Shown here: positions 9,661-18,481 of the stretch, piece after piece
Layout of the letters: every line of letters begins with the position of its first letter
Position numbering within the stretch: the first letter of the stretch is position 1
NCBI GenBank assembly: GCA_011174825.1
Contig: DUEZ01000068.1
Span: 62,001-126,000, forward strand
Reading direction: 5' to 3'
Source: Anaerolineae bacterium
Lineage (GTDB): Bacteria > Chloroflexota > Anaerolineae > Anaerolineales > E44-bin32
DNA length: 64,000 nt
Program-made: the position numbers and the translations under genes
Notes under the pieces: model-generated
The model's database searches: none
What the model was told of the DNA's origin: nothing
Seen by the model: only the letters and a program-made list of their open reading frames with translations

Positions 9661-9700
9661 ATTACAGATGAAATCACAGGTTTCATCTGATTACTGTAAT
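9661..9700. repeat. Hairpin upstream of the DUF211 gene
   Basis: CAGATGAAA (9665-9673) pairs with TTTCATCTG (9681-9689), and the flanking ATTACAG (9661-9667) can pair with CTGTAAT (9694-9700). It may be a transcription terminator without T-run or a protein site. It lies about 85 bases upstream of the next gene. Confidence 0.5.
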
Positions 9701-9785
9701 CTGAATACTGATTTTGGGATTCCCCCCGATCCTTCACACCTGCTACAATAGTGCGGATTTCGAAACCAAATATGGAGCGTAGAGA

Positions 9786-10073
9786 ATGGGAGCCATCCGA
9801 CGATTGGTCCTTGACACGCTGAAACCCCACACGCCCAACATCATTGAGCTTGCGAAGCAGATTAGCGAGTTAGCCGGCGTAGATTCCGTTAACATCAGCA
9901 TATATGAAATCGATCGTAAGGTAGAGAACGCCAAGATCACCATCGAAGGACCGGATATCAAATTTGCTGCCGTAGAGACGTTGATCCGCGAATTGGGGGG
10001 AACGATCCACTCCATCGACGAGGCCGTCGCCGGGCAATCGATTATTGATGACGCTTCTACGTTGCAGGACTGA
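9786..10073 (+). CDS. DUF211 family protein (MTH889-like)
   Basis: This 95-residue protein matches the DUF211 pattern closely: IRRLVLDTLKPH at the start, a GVDSVNISIYEID strand, KITIEG, and IRELGGTIHSIDEAVAG near the end. The family forms small ferredoxin-like-fold oligomers and is best known from archaea such as Methanothermobacter; its function is not settled, though metal binding has been proposed. The gene is followed 36 bases later by a CCC1-like transporter in the same direction, suggesting a two-gene unit with a link to metal transport. That link is inference. Confidence 0.82.
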   Translation: MGAIRRLVLDTLKPHTPNIIELAKQISELAGVDSVNISIYEIDRKVENAKITIEGPDIKFAAVETLIRELGGTIHSIDEAVAGQSIIDDASTLQD

Positions 10074-10109
10074 GTTTAATCGCGATCAGATCACCCTTAG
10101 GAAAACAAC

Positions 10110-10706
10110 TTGGATTCTTTTCGCCGTTTCATCGAAAGATTTCAAAACTATAGTCAACTCACGAACCTCGGTAAGATCGCGCGCCGCTATTTCGCCATGA
10201 ATGCGTTCGATGGTGTACTGACGATCATCGGTGTGCTTATGGGCAACTTCACAGCCGGTGTCGAAGATGCACGCATCGTTGTCACAACGGGTATGGCGAC
10301 ATGCGTCGCCATGGGGATTTCAGGTTTGTGGGGGGCTTACCTCACCGAGGCAGCCGAACGTCAACGAGAACTGCTCGAACTCGAAGGGTATACGCTCACG
10401 GATCTTAGTGACACCACTTTGGGAAAGGCTTCCCGAACGGCCGTGGTCATCGTCGCGCTTGTGGACGGCCTCTCTCCTTTCTTGGCGGCTTTGGTTGTCC
10501 TGACCCCCTTCTTCGTTCCTAAGCTCTTTCCATCTCTCCGATGGACGTATCTCACCGCCATCGCCTTGGCGTTAATCTCATTATTCAGCTTGGGGGCGTT
10601 CCTCGGGCACATATCCCGTCGGAATATTGCCGTATACGGGTTTAGGACAGTTATCGCCGGCGGAATTTCCATCGTCATCAGTCTGCTGCTAGGCGGATCG
10701 CCATGA
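10110..10706 (+). CDS. CCC1/VIT-like membrane transporter (archaeal TIGR00267-type)
   Basis: The likely start is TTG at 10110, with TTAGGA about eight bases upstream; no ATG fits the N-terminus. The 198-residue protein has a first helix with the signature FAMNAFDGVLTIIGVLMG, like the DG...GxxxG motif of VIT1/CCC1 iron or manganese transporters. About five membrane segments and an acidic cytoplasmic loop (TEAAERQRELLELEGY) follow. It resembles the short archaeal CCC1 group more than plant VIT1. Export of Fe2+ or Mn2+ is the family-level expectation. Pairing with DUF211 is notable. A second, different VIT-type protein lies at 23916. Confidence 0.75.
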   Translation: MDSFRRFIERFQNYSQLTNLGKIARRYFAMNAFDGVLTIIGVLMGNFTAGVEDARIVVTTGMATCVAMGISGLWGAYLTEAAERQRELLELEGYTLTDLSDTTLGKASRTAVVIVALVDGLSPFLAALVVLTPFFVPKLFPSLRWTYLTAIALALISLFSLGAFLGHISRRNIAVYGFRTVIAGGISIVISLLLGGSP

Positions 10707-10756
10707 GATCCAGAACGAGGTAGCCCCTGCAGCAATTAGCCATCATCGACCAGTTG

Positions 10757-10804
10757 ACGGCTAATAGCTGAGGGCTGATATCTGACTACTAAGTACTGAC
10801 TACT
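10757..10804. repeat. TCAG-rich degenerate direct repeat
   Basis: Units such as ATAGCTGAGGGCTGATATCT and GACTACTAAGTACTGACTAC recur here, the same style as at 9557-9623. The tract ends in a T-run just before the ABC transporter ribosome site. Confidence 0.55.
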
Positions 10805-10822
10805 TTTTTTAAAGGGCACGAT

Positions 10823-11755
10823 ATGGACACCAGCACTCCCGTCATCCGCACCTACGACCTCACCAAGCGGTTTAAAAGGCTCACCGCTGTGGACGAGGTT
10901 AATTTTGAGGTAAATCAAGGGGAAGTCTTTGGTTTCCTTGGTCCCAATGGGGCGGGTAAGACAACGACCATCGCTATGCTGCTAGGGCTCGTGCGGCCTA
11001 CTGCCGGCAGCGCCGAGATCCTTGGCCACGATATCCGCCGGGATTTGAGCATAGCGTTACGGCGCGTCGGTGCCATCGTGGAAACCCCTGCGTTCTACCC
11101 TTACATGAGTGGGATCGACAACCTGCGCGTCTTCGCTCGTATCGACGGCGGGGATACAGAGAAATCCATCCCAACTATTCTCGAGCAAGTTGGTTTGGAG
11201 GGACGTGGCAAGGACAAGGTCGGTACATATTCGCAGGGAATGCGTCAGCGATTGGGATTGGGCGCTGCCCTGTTGGGTGACCCAGAGCTACTCATTCTGG
11301 ACGAGCCAACCAACGGACTCGACCCGGCTGGGATGCAGGAGATGCGCATCCTCATCCGCCGCTTGGCCGATGAGAAGCGCAAAACCGTCTTTCTGTCAAG
11401 CCATCTGCTGCATGAGGTCGAGCAGGTTTGCGATCGGGTGCTGATCCTCAATAAGGGACAGATCATCGCCCAAGGCGAGGTCAAAGCGTTGCTGAGCCAA
11501 GCTCACGCCCTTGAGCTGCGGATTGAGGATGTGGAGCTAGCTGCAGAGGTGGTTTCCAAATTAGATTGGGTGCAGGGCACGACTCATGAAGGGGACTGGT
11601 TGCGCATCCAGGTTTCACCAGAGCGAGCTCCAGAGCTGCTGGCTGCCCTAGCGGCGCATTCTCTCTTCCCCTTCGAAGTTCGTCCTGTCGTATCGACATT
11701 AGAAAGCGTGTTCCTCGATCTGACCAATGAGAGCGTGGAGGGAATGGATGCGTAA
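10823..11755 (+). CDS. ABC transporter ATP-binding protein (ABC-2 / CcmA type)
   Basis: The 310-residue ATPase has Walker A GPNGAGKTT (40-48), signature YSQGMRQ (136-142), Walker B ELLILDEP (155-162) and the switch His194. The long C-terminal extension (about 215-310) is typical of ATPases pairing with ABC-2 type permeases for export of lipids, peptides or drugs. Two ABC-2 permeases follow directly with overlapping ends, so the three genes form one operon. AAAGGGC precedes the ATG. The transported substrate is unknown. Confidence 0.93.
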   Translation: MDTSTPVIRTYDLTKRFKRLTAVDEVNFEVNQGEVFGFLGPNGAGKTTTIAMLLGLVRPTAGSAEILGHDIRRDLSIALRRVGAIVETPAFYPYMSGIDNLRVFARIDGGDTEKSIPTILEQVGLEGRGKDKVGTYSQGMRQRLGLGAALLGDPELLILDEPTNGLDPAGMQEMRILIRRLADEKRKTVFLSSHLLHEVEQVCDRVLILNKGQIIAQGEVKALLSQAHALELRIEDVELAAEVVSKLDWVQGTTHEGDWLRIQVSPERAPELLAALAAHSLFPFEVRPVVSTLESVFLDLTNESVEGMDA

Positions 11756-12725
11756 GTTCCTCTCTGCGGAATGGTTAAGGATGCGACGGCTCTGGCTTAC
11801 CTGGGTTCTCTTGGTGTTGCTTCTCGCCGCCCTCGCATTACAGGTCAACGGCAATTTAAGTAAACTGGAGGAATTAAAGGCGGAAGTAGAAACAGGCATC
11901 TCAGCATATGATGGCTCTCCATTATCTTCTCAACATATCGAGGGAAACCTCATCCTGATACAGATTCAAACGGCGGATCTGAGCTATCCTGCCTTCATCG
12001 GCACTGTGGCTCGACTCTCTACCGGATTCGGTTGGTTCTTTGTCATCCTCTTCACGGTAGTCTTTGGCGGCGAGGATTTCACTCGGCGGACTATCCCTGT
12101 GATCCTGACACGGGGTGTCCGTCGGAGCGATTATCTAATCGCACGTACTCTGTCACTATGGCTAGCGATGGGGATGGCTGTGGTTATCATCATGGTCCTG
12201 GCTGTGGCTTGGGGTCCATTTATTCATCAACAGGTGACTGACGATCCGATCTCTCTGGAAGGATTAGGGAATGCGCTGCTTTGGGTGTTTCGATCTTGGA
12301 TAACTTGTCTGCCCTTCATCGTTGCTGTCCTTTTCTGGGCTGTACTTGCTCGCAACATGGGACCAGCTTTGGGAGTCGGTATTGGTTTGCATACATTAGA
12401 GTATCTCTATGGGTTGGTTTTACCGATTATGGCGGCTGTCTTCGCAAATATGGATCCTACCAGTGAGGCAGTGCCGTGGTTTTTTCGCGTACAAATAGAA
12501 GTGTTTAGTTTTACACTGGGTTACAACTCCGATTTGTTCCTGAACTGGGGTGCTCCCTTTACTCGGGATGCGGTATTTCTTGCTGGCACCATTGGACTAC
12601 GTAGTGATACCCTACTGCCCACAATACCCGAGAGAGGGTTGGCATTCATGGTGGGATATGCGGTCGTGTTCTTTGGGTGGACGATGTGGCTCTTACGTCG
12701 CCGCGACGTGAGGTATGGACCCTAA
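11748..12725 (+). CDS. ABC-2 type transporter permease (first)
   Basis: The ATG at 11748 has GGAGGG at 11737-11742 and overlaps the ATPase stop by eight bases, so it is favoured over the in-frame ATG at 11727. The 325-residue protein starts with a basic segment (SAEWLRMRR), then one membrane helix, a large extracytoplasmic loop, then five further hydrophobic segments, the ABC-2 membrane layout. A GEDFTRRTIPVILTRGVRRSDY segment matches the coupling region of these permeases (T-x-x-x-L-x-x-G/P-V-x-R). It should form a heterodimer with the next permease. Confidence 0.88.
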   Translation: MRKFLSAEWLRMRRLWLTWVLLVLLLAALALQVNGNLSKLEELKAEVETGISAYDGSPLSSQHIEGNLILIQIQTADLSYPAFIGTVARLSTGFGWFFVILFTVVFGGEDFTRRTIPVILTRGVRRSDYLIARTLSLWLAMGMAVVIIMVLAVAWGPFIHQQVTDDPISLEGLGNALLWVFRSWITCLPFIVAVLFWAVLARNMGPALGVGIGLHTLEYLYGLVLPIMAAVFANMDPTSEAVPWFFRVQIEVFSFTLGYNSDLFLNWGAPFTRDAVFLAGTIGLRSDTLLPTIPERGLAFMVGYAVVFFGWTMWLLRRRDVRYGP

Positions 12726-13584
12726 TAGATATGGAAAGGCAATGGATGCCGTAGGAACTCTGTCACGATTGACTCGGATCGAGATCCACAAGTTCTGGCG
12801 AAAGTCAACTGCCCTCGTGGTTTTAGCGTTTATGTTCGTCGGACCCATTTTAGGAGAAGCCGTATTGGCGGGTTTTTCCATACGCGATGCGACATTCCCC
12901 CAGATCACGCAGTTCATGTTTTCATCTGACATGCTCATGATGATTGCATTGATGACCGTGGTGATTTCTGTCATGGCATTGGGTAACGATTACGAATTGG
13001 GGACAGTGAGCGTCATACTCAGTCGAGGCGTGGAACGATACCAATTCATCTTCTCGAAAATCATCGCTACCGTCTGCGCAGCTCTCACCAATGGGTTCGT
13101 ATTCATGATCGCTGCCTTTGCGTCAACCTTTGTTGTGCACATCACCTACAGCGATGTGCCGTTCATTGAAGCAGCTGGTGGTGATATCGTTTGGCGGTTA
13201 TTGGGCGCTACAGGTGTGATCGGTCTGGTTAATTTCGTGCTTTCCGGGGTTGTGATGTTAGCGTTGGTATTGGGGCGCAGCTCTTGGGTGGGGATGCTCG
13301 CCGGTCTGGGCTACTTCTTCGGAGACTTTATCGTCGGTGGATTAGGGTCCGGGAGTGTACTGGGCGTGAACGACGCTTATCGGCATACGGTTGTATATCA
13401 TGCGATAAGCATAAATGAACAATTCTTTCCCTCGGATCCATCGGTGTCGTTACCTCGAGCCTGGATCGAAGATGGATTTGCTACCCCGCTGAGCGCGGTG
13501 CTCGTTTTGTTCCTCTATGGCCTTGCGCTCGCGGCGATCTCAGTTCTCCTCTTCCGCCGTCAGGATTTAACGACAAAAACTTGA
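12715..13584 (+). CDS. ABC-2 type transporter permease (second)
   Basis: This 289-residue membrane protein overlaps the preceding permease by 11 bases. It has about six hydrophobic segments and the same coupling-loop pattern, NDYELGTVSVILSRGVERYQF, as its neighbour. The start could also be the ATG at 12742, which has GGAAAGG upstream. With the ATPase and the first permease it makes a complete ABC-2 exporter. No terminator is obvious after it. Confidence 0.86.
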   Translation: MDPNRYGKAMDAVGTLSRLTRIEIHKFWRKSTALVVLAFMFVGPILGEAVLAGFSIRDATFPQITQFMFSSDMLMMIALMTVVISVMALGNDYELGTVSVILSRGVERYQFIFSKIIATVCAALTNGFVFMIAAFASTFVVHITYSDVPFIEAAGGDIVWRLLGATGVIGLVNFVLSGVVMLALVLGRSSWVGMLAGLGYFFGDFIVGGLGSGSVLGVNDAYRHTVVYHAISINEQFFPSDPSVSLPRAWIEDGFATPLSAVLVLFLYGLALAAISVLLFRRQDLTTKT

Positions 13585-13680
13585 TCCGATGGGGGAGTCA
13601 CGAACACTTGTTGGAGCTTTCCAGAATTAACTTTCGAGGTTAGCAGACCGTATATAGTCAATAGCAAGAGGATGAACATC

Positions 13681-14127
13681 ATGCTCAAGAGAGTACTGCC
13701 ACCTACCTTCTTGTATGTAGCGATAATTTTCATTGTTCTTCTTCACTTTATCTTTCCGATTGCCCAAATTCTAGAAATCCCCTGGAATCTAGTCGGATTG
13801 GTCCCCCTTATTCTTGGAATAGCCCTGAACCTTATGGCTGATAACGCATTCAAGCGCTATCAAACAACCGTTAAACCATTCCAGGAATCGAGCGCATTGA
13901 TAACAGATGGCGCGTATCGCTTAAGCAGACACCCGATGTATCTTGGCTTTGTTTTGATTCTCATAGGATTATCACTCTTATTGGGATCCATCTCACCATA
14001 TATCGTTGTGATTGTATTTGCGATCTTGATGGATGTTGTGTTCATCCGAGTGGAAGAAAGTATGCTGGAAGCGAAGTTCCAGGATGAGTGGAAGGAATAC
14101 AAGTCGAAAGTCAGAAGATGGATTTGA
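13681..14127 (+). CDS. Isoprenylcysteine carboxyl methyltransferase-like membrane protein (PEMT/ICMT family)
   Basis: The ATG at 13681 has AAGAGG ending nine bases upstream; the ATG at 13672 sits directly on that site and is less likely. The 148-residue protein has three to four membrane segments and the family signature YRLSRHPMYLGF (SAM-binding RHP), followed by EESMLEAKFQDEWKEYKSKVRRW, the usual acidic-to-basic C-terminal end. Bacterial members are uncharacterised membrane methyltransferases acting on lipids or isoprenoid-like compounds. A related but more divergent protein is at 30790. Confidence 0.85.
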   Translation: MLKRVLPPTFLYVAIIFIVLLHFIFPIAQILEIPWNLVGLVPLILGIALNLMADNAFKRYQTTVKPFQESSALITDGAYRLSRHPMYLGFVLILIGLSLLLGSISPYIVVIVFAILMDVVFIRVEESMLEAKFQDEWKEYKSKVRRWI

Positions 14128-14173
14128 GATCGTTTGATCTATTCGTTTGGCCGATTCTACAGAGATAACTCCC

Positions 14174-15091
14174 ATGATATCCCTCTCGGATGATTTCACC
14201 CATCGCATCCTGAACAGCTTTGGTGAAGATGGTCGGCTTTGGCTTCAATCTCTCCCCTCGATCTTGGAGCAATTATCATCAACTTGGGATGTGAAGCTCA
14301 TGCCTCCCTTTAAAGAGATGTCGTTCAATTATGTGGCACCAGCCATACAGAGCGATGGCTCAGAGGTCGTGCTGAAAGTAGGTGTTCCTCGCACAGAACT
14401 CGTGACAGAAATCGCAGCACTGAAGGCATTCAACGGTAACGGTGCAGTAACTTTATATAAAGCAGATCCGGAGATGGGTGCCCTTCTCCTTGAGCGGTTA
14501 CGACCAGGTAGACCCCTATTCAATGAAGATGATGATGAGGTCGCGACAAGTGTGGCCAGCGAGGTTATCCGCCAATTGCAGGTCTCTTCTTCAAATCTTG
14601 AGGTTTTTTCAACTGTGGGGGATTGGTTTCGAGGCTTCAAGAGGCTGCGGGATGAATTCAGCGGTGAGACAGGGCCATTCCCGAGTGAGCTGATTGATAA
14701 AGCGGAGCTGATCTCTCATGATCTCCTTGCATCCATGGAGACTATTACGTTATTGCACGGTGATTTGCATCATTGGAATATCTTATCGAGTGAGCGTGAA
14801 CCTTGGTTGGCGATCGATCCGAAAGGCGTGATCGGTGAGCCTGAATATGAAACGGGTGCTTGGATACGTAATCCCTTTCCGAACATCCTTGAGATGTCCA
14901 ATCCTGATAGAATGATTGCGCGTAGGATTGATCAATTCTCTAGTGAGTTAGGATTTGACCAGCAGCGCATCTACGGATGGGGTTTTTCTCAGGCGGTTTT
15001 GGCTTCCTGCTGGAGTTATGAGGAAAAGGATGAAGATTGGGGGAACTGGCTCGCGGTTGCGGAGTTGATCATAAAGTCGAAGGAGAACTGA
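14174..15091 (+). CDS. Aminoglycoside/hydroxyurea phosphotransferase-like kinase (APH(6) family)
   Basis: The ATG at 14174 is preferred; a TTG at 14147 is possible in frame. The 305-residue kinase has an invariant Lys in VVLKVG (residue 68), Glu80, the catalytic loop HGDLHHWNIL (195-204) and the Mg-binding AIDPKGVIGEPEYETGAWIRNP region that is diagnostic of streptomycin 6-kinase-like APH(6) proteins. The family phosphorylates streptomycin or hydroxyurea, but many chromosomal homologues have unknown substrates, so a resistance role should not be assumed. No mobile element is near. Confidence 0.82.
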   Translation: MISLSDDFTHRILNSFGEDGRLWLQSLPSILEQLSSTWDVKLMPPFKEMSFNYVAPAIQSDGSEVVLKVGVPRTELVTEIAALKAFNGNGAVTLYKADPEMGALLLERLRPGRPLFNEDDDEVATSVASEVIRQLQVSSSNLEVFSTVGDWFRGFKRLRDEFSGETGPFPSELIDKAELISHDLLASMETITLLHGDLHHWNILSSEREPWLAIDPKGVIGEPEYETGAWIRNPFPNILEMSNPDRMIARRIDQFSSELGFDQQRIYGWGFSQAVLASCWSYEEKDEDWGNWLAVAELIIKSKEN

Positions 15092-15167
15092 AATCTGACA
15101 GCTTAGATCATTCTGGTAGAACGATTAATTCAATCGATACGACCTTCATACATTTCATGGTTTGTAA

Positions 15168-15665
15168 ATGCTAAACATCTCGAAATTAATCATTGATGGC
15201 GGGATTTTCTCAGCGATCGCTTCACTTTATCTGTTTATGGTCCTTTATATAAATCCCCGTTTGTTCCTGCAAGATTACCCTGAGGATATCCAAAGAGCAG
15301 TGCCCCAAAAATCCAGAGAAGAAAGACGACTATCTATTTTGCTCGGAACACCATTCTTACTCTTGTTGTTTGCTGGTCCTTTTATTTCAACATTAACCTT
15401 GAAACATCAGAGCGGAGGTGAACTCTCTTTTATCGTCGCCTCTATACACGCTTTTGGGATTGTGTTTATCTTCAACCTCGTTGATTGGTTGATCTTAGAC
15501 TGGCTGATCTTTTGCAGCATCACACCGGGTTTTTTGGTCATTCCAGGTACGGAGGGGATGGCGGGATATAAAGACTATGCTTTTCATTTCCGTGCATTTC
15601 GTGTAGGAACGGTTCTATCCATCGTTGCGGGATGTATCATTGGTGCTCTTGTGACGATACTCTAA
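15168..15665 (+). CDS. Hypothetical four-helix membrane protein
   Basis: The 165-residue protein has four predicted membrane segments (about 8-28, 57-78, 88-118 and 140-162) with a basic loop (PQKSREERRLS) between the first two. I do not recognise the family. No strong ribosome site lies before the ATG. The hydrophobic pattern and codon use support a real gene. It sits between the APH-like kinase and RNase HI, in the same direction. Confidence 0.65.
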   Translation: MLNISKLIIDGGIFSAIASLYLFMVLYINPRLFLQDYPEDIQRAVPQKSREERRLSILLGTPFLLLLFAGPFISTLTLKHQSGGELSFIVASIHAFGIVFIFNLVDWLILDWLIFCSITPGFLVIPGTEGMAGYKDYAFHFRAFRVGTVLSIVAGCIIGALVTIL

Positions 15666-15700
15666 GCTTGTGACAGTACTATTCAATAGTTGAGGGATGT

Positions 15701-16390
15701 ATGGCAAAAAAACAGGTAATAATTTACACCGATGGTGCCTGTGATGGTAACCCTGGTCGGGGTGGATATGGGGTTGTCTTATTTGAGGCGGGATCCAGAA
15801 GGGAATTGTCTCAAGGCTTCCGATTGACAACCAATAACCGAATGGAATTGCTGGCTGCGGTTGTTGGGCTCGAAGCACTTAATCAGCCGGGCATAGTAAC
15901 TCTATATAGTGATTCAAAGTATTTGATTAACGCGATGAACCAGGATTGGGCAAGTAAATGGAAGGATGCAGGATGGGTGCGTAAAGCTGGGAAACGGGTA
16001 CCGAACGCTGACCTTTGGGAAAAACTGCTGGTACTGACCAAGGAGCATGAGGTCACATTCGAGTGGGTCAAAGGACATTCCGGTATACGTGACAATGAAA
16101 GAGCAGACGCGCTCTCGTATGCTGCTATCGAGAGAGACAACCTCCTGGAGGACGAAGGTTATTTGGATCGATTAGAGCTCGAGAAAGAGGCACCGTCCAA
16201 CATTACCGAAGAAGGTCAGCCCTGCAGAAAGTGTGGGACACCGGTTATCAAGAAGAAGCCCAAGAGCAAGCGTAAGCCTGATCAAGCTTATTATTATGCG
16301 TATTATTTATATTGCCCTGGTTGCGAGACAAGGTACATGGTCGAGGATGCGAAGCGAGATCTCAATCAAGGTAAGTTGTTCGATATGTGA
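15701..16390 (+). CDS. rnhA: Ribonuclease HI with C-terminal zinc ribbon
   Basis: The 229-residue protein has an N-terminal RNase HI domain (1-145) with all four carboxylates: Asp11 in YTDGACDGNPG, Glu49 in NNRMELLA, Asp71 in YSDSKYLI and Asp136 in DNERADAL, plus His126 in VKGHSG. It cleaves RNA in RNA-DNA hybrids during replication and repair. Beyond the usual end there is about 85 residues with two CxxC pairs (Cys175/178 and Cys205/208), forming a probable zinc ribbon, with a Tyr-rich stretch. GAGGGA precedes the ATG. The extension is unusual compared with the 155-residue E. coli enzyme. Confidence 0.93.
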   Translation: MAKKQVIIYTDGACDGNPGRGGYGVVLFEAGSRRELSQGFRLTTNNRMELLAAVVGLEALNQPGIVTLYSDSKYLINAMNQDWASKWKDAGWVRKAGKRVPNADLWEKLLVLTKEHEVTFEWVKGHSGIRDNERADALSYAAIERDNLLEDEGYLDRLELEKEAPSNITEEGQPCRKCGTPVIKKKPKSKRKPDQAYYYAYYLYCPGCETRYMVEDAKRDLNQGKLFDM

Positions 16391-16456
16391 TTTTACTAAA
16401 CCACTCGCCGAATTTCATGAGTTGAGATATTAAAATTTCAAGCCAGAGGTTGATGT

Positions 16457-17275
16457 ATGATCGCAAAAAACGAGAAAGACAAGAAACCAATCGGAACCCG
16501 TGAATGGTATGACTTTGTTGGTCTGCTTGCGGATATTTTGCCCGCTATCCACCCCGGCGGTCCCGATGCAACGCGGGCGCTCTTGGAAATGTGTGGACCG
16601 GATGCAACAAGCAGGGTGCTCGATGTGGGGTGTGGTTCTGGAAATACAGCCTGTACCATCGCGGATGATTATGGTTCACATGTCTATGGGATCGACATAT
16701 CGGAGGTTATGATTGCGAAGGCGCAAGAGAGAGCTCGGCGGCAAGGATTGTCTGGGAAGCTTGAGTTTCGAGTTGCCGATGTGTTCGATCTACCTTTTGA
16801 GGATGACTGGTTTGATGTGGTGGTACTTGAATCAGTCCTAACACCATTGCCGGGAGATAAAAAACAAGCGTTAAAAGAGATTGTGCGAGTTGTGCGATCG
16901 GGAGGTAAGGTTGGGGCGAATGAAGGCACCGTCGATCCGGGGGCACCACCGGAGATCATGGTGCTTCTGGAAGCGCATCCAGCATTCCAGGGACACTTCA
17001 CCCCGGAGAAACTACGTGATTTGTTCGAGAGATCAGGGTTGGAAGTGGTTGAAATGAGGGAGGCGAGAGAGATTGATATCCCACAAGCAACCAAAGGAAT
17101 TGGGTTGGGCGGCCTCTTGAAGTTCATGGTCCAGGCGTATCCAAAGTTGGTACTGCGACTTATCCGTGATCATCGGATTAGGGAAGCCCAAAAAATTGAT
17201 AATGAAATAACAAAGATCAGCAAAGAGCACATGGGGTATGCCCTCATCGTCGGTCAGAAACCGATGAAAAAATGA
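16457..17275 (+). CDS. Class I SAM-dependent methyltransferase
   Basis: The 272-residue protein contains motif I VLDVGCGSGN (54-63), an acidic end of strand 2 in YGIDIS, motif II/post II regions FRVADVFDLPFEDDWFDVVV, and a C-terminal substrate domain of mixed helices. It resembles UbiE/Coq5-type small-molecule methyltransferases, but the substrate is unknown. GAGG precedes the ATG. The DinB-like gene begins 11 bases later, so the two are probably cotranscribed with the following CPBP gene. Confidence 0.88.
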   Translation: MIAKNEKDKKPIGTREWYDFVGLLADILPAIHPGGPDATRALLEMCGPDATSRVLDVGCGSGNTACTIADDYGSHVYGIDISEVMIAKAQERARRQGLSGKLEFRVADVFDLPFEDDWFDVVVLESVLTPLPGDKKQALKEIVRVVRSGGKVGANEGTVDPGAPPEIMVLLEAHPAFQGHFTPEKLRDLFERSGLEVVEMREAREIDIPQATKGIGLGGLLKFMVQAYPKLVLRLIRDHRIREAQKIDNEITKISKEHMGYALIVGQKPMKK

Positions 17276-17285
17276 AGGATCGATC

Positions 17286-17807
17286 ATGCCCCGCTATTTG
17301 ACGAAAACATCATTATTGGACGCGATCCGCGATACACGGGCGCAATTGGAGAAGAAATATTCGAAACTTACTCCGGAGCAAATGATCTGGCCAGGATCTA
17401 TGGATAACTGGTCGGTGAAAGACATCCTCGCGCATCTGGTGGATTGGGAGCAGCGTCTTATCGGGTGGTATCAGGCTGGATTGCGCGGTGCAGTACCTGA
17501 GACACCGGGCCCGGGGATGTCGTGGCGGGATATACCAACCTTGAATCAGCGTGGATATGAGAAGCATCAGGACGATCCATTAGATCTTGTGATGGAGAAT
17601 TTTCAGCGTTCCTATCAGGAGACTCTCAGGTTGGTTGAGGGGATGAGTGAGGAGGAAATCTATTCACCAGGCTATTATAAATGGACTGGGAAGTCGAGTT
17701 TGTACTCCTATATTGCGGCGAATACCTTTAGGCATTATAACTGGGCGCGAACTCAGATCCGGACGACGAAGATTACGAAGGCTTTTAAAAATCAAAGTGA
17801 GCAGTAA
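17286..17807 (+). CDS. ClbS/DfsB-type DinB-like four-helix protein
   Basis: The 173-residue protein shows the ClbS/DfsB pattern: DNWSVKDILAHLVDWEQRLIGWY early (first metal-ligand His in AHLVDWE), a PGMSWRDIPTLNQRGYEKHQD loop, and a late WTGKSSLYSYIAANTFRHYNWA helix with the second His. DinB-fold proteins include metal-dependent thiol transferases, and ClbS hydrolyses the cyclopropane of colibactin; the role here is unknown. A clear paralogue lies at 43174. GAAGGA precedes the ATG. Confidence 0.85.
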   Translation: MPRYLTKTSLLDAIRDTRAQLEKKYSKLTPEQMIWPGSMDNWSVKDILAHLVDWEQRLIGWYQAGLRGAVPETPGPGMSWRDIPTLNQRGYEKHQDDPLDLVMENFQRSYQETLRLVEGMSEEEIYSPGYYKWTGKSSLYSYIAANTFRHYNWARTQIRTTKITKAFKNQSEQ

Positions 17808-17816
17808 AACTGACAA

Positions 17817-18464
17817 ATGATCTCAACAGATTCGAAAACGTCTAAATTTGCCCTGATTGCGCTTTTTGCGCTGTTTATATCTAAACTATCTGTCGTTCTT
17901 CTCTTTCGGATCTTCTCACATCAAGATCCAATTCTCGATCCCCTGCTCGATCTACACGGTTTGATCTTCGCCTGGATCATGCCTTTGCTCATTGTGTACT
18001 TGATCGAAAGGAACGATTACAGATCAGTCGGCTTGGTCGTCGAAAGAAAAGATCGCATGAAGTACTTATGCTATGTCATCGCAGGTTTATTCATCCCGGG
18101 TCTGATCGTCGGCTTCGGTAAGGAGTTAATAGGTTCACTTTTTCAACAACTTATCGCTATCGGCGTTGCCGAGGAGGTTTTCTGGCGCGGTTATCTTCAA
18201 GCTCGATTGTCCGCATGGCTGGGGAAATATCAGGGGTGGGTCATCACAAGCACCCTCTTTGGCTTCGGCCATCTGGTCTCTTTGTATAGCCACCCAGGCG
18301 TTATTCCTGAAATGAGCGATTTGATGTTGCTCATACAAACGACCGCCGGTGGATTTGTCCTCGGATATATATACCTCCGTGCGAAGAGCATTATCCCAGG
18401 TTCGATATTCCATGTGTTTGGCAATATTTATCTCTTCCAGTTGATCGATCTCGTGACTGGATGA
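17817..18464 (+). CDS. CPBP family intramembrane glutamic endopeptidase (second copy)
   Basis: The 215-residue membrane protein has CPBP motifs AEEVFWRGY (Glu119, Glu120, Arg124), FGFGH (His152) and FHVFGN (His199, Asn203). It has about six membrane segments. It starts nine bases after the DinB-like gene and is the last gene in a probable methyltransferase-DinB-CPBP unit. Its sequence differs substantially from the CPBP protein at 716, so this is not a recent duplication. Substrate unknown. Confidence 0.88.
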   Translation: MISTDSKTSKFALIALFALFISKLSVVLLFRIFSHQDPILDPLLDLHGLIFAWIMPLLIVYLIERNDYRSVGLVVERKDRMKYLCYVIAGLFIPGLIVGFGKELIGSLFQQLIAIGVAEEVFWRGYLQARLSAWLGKYQGWVITSTLFGFGHLVSLYSHPGVIPEMSDLMLLIQTTAGGFVLGYIYLRAKSIIPGSIFHVFGNIYLFQLIDLVTG

Positions 18465-18481
18465 AAGGCCTTCTACAGACT

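Noticed and set aside
14174-15091. An acquired streptomycin-resistance gene
   Set aside because: The kinase motifs fit APH(6), but there is no integron, transposon or composition shift nearby; a chromosomal kinase of unknown substrate is a safer call.
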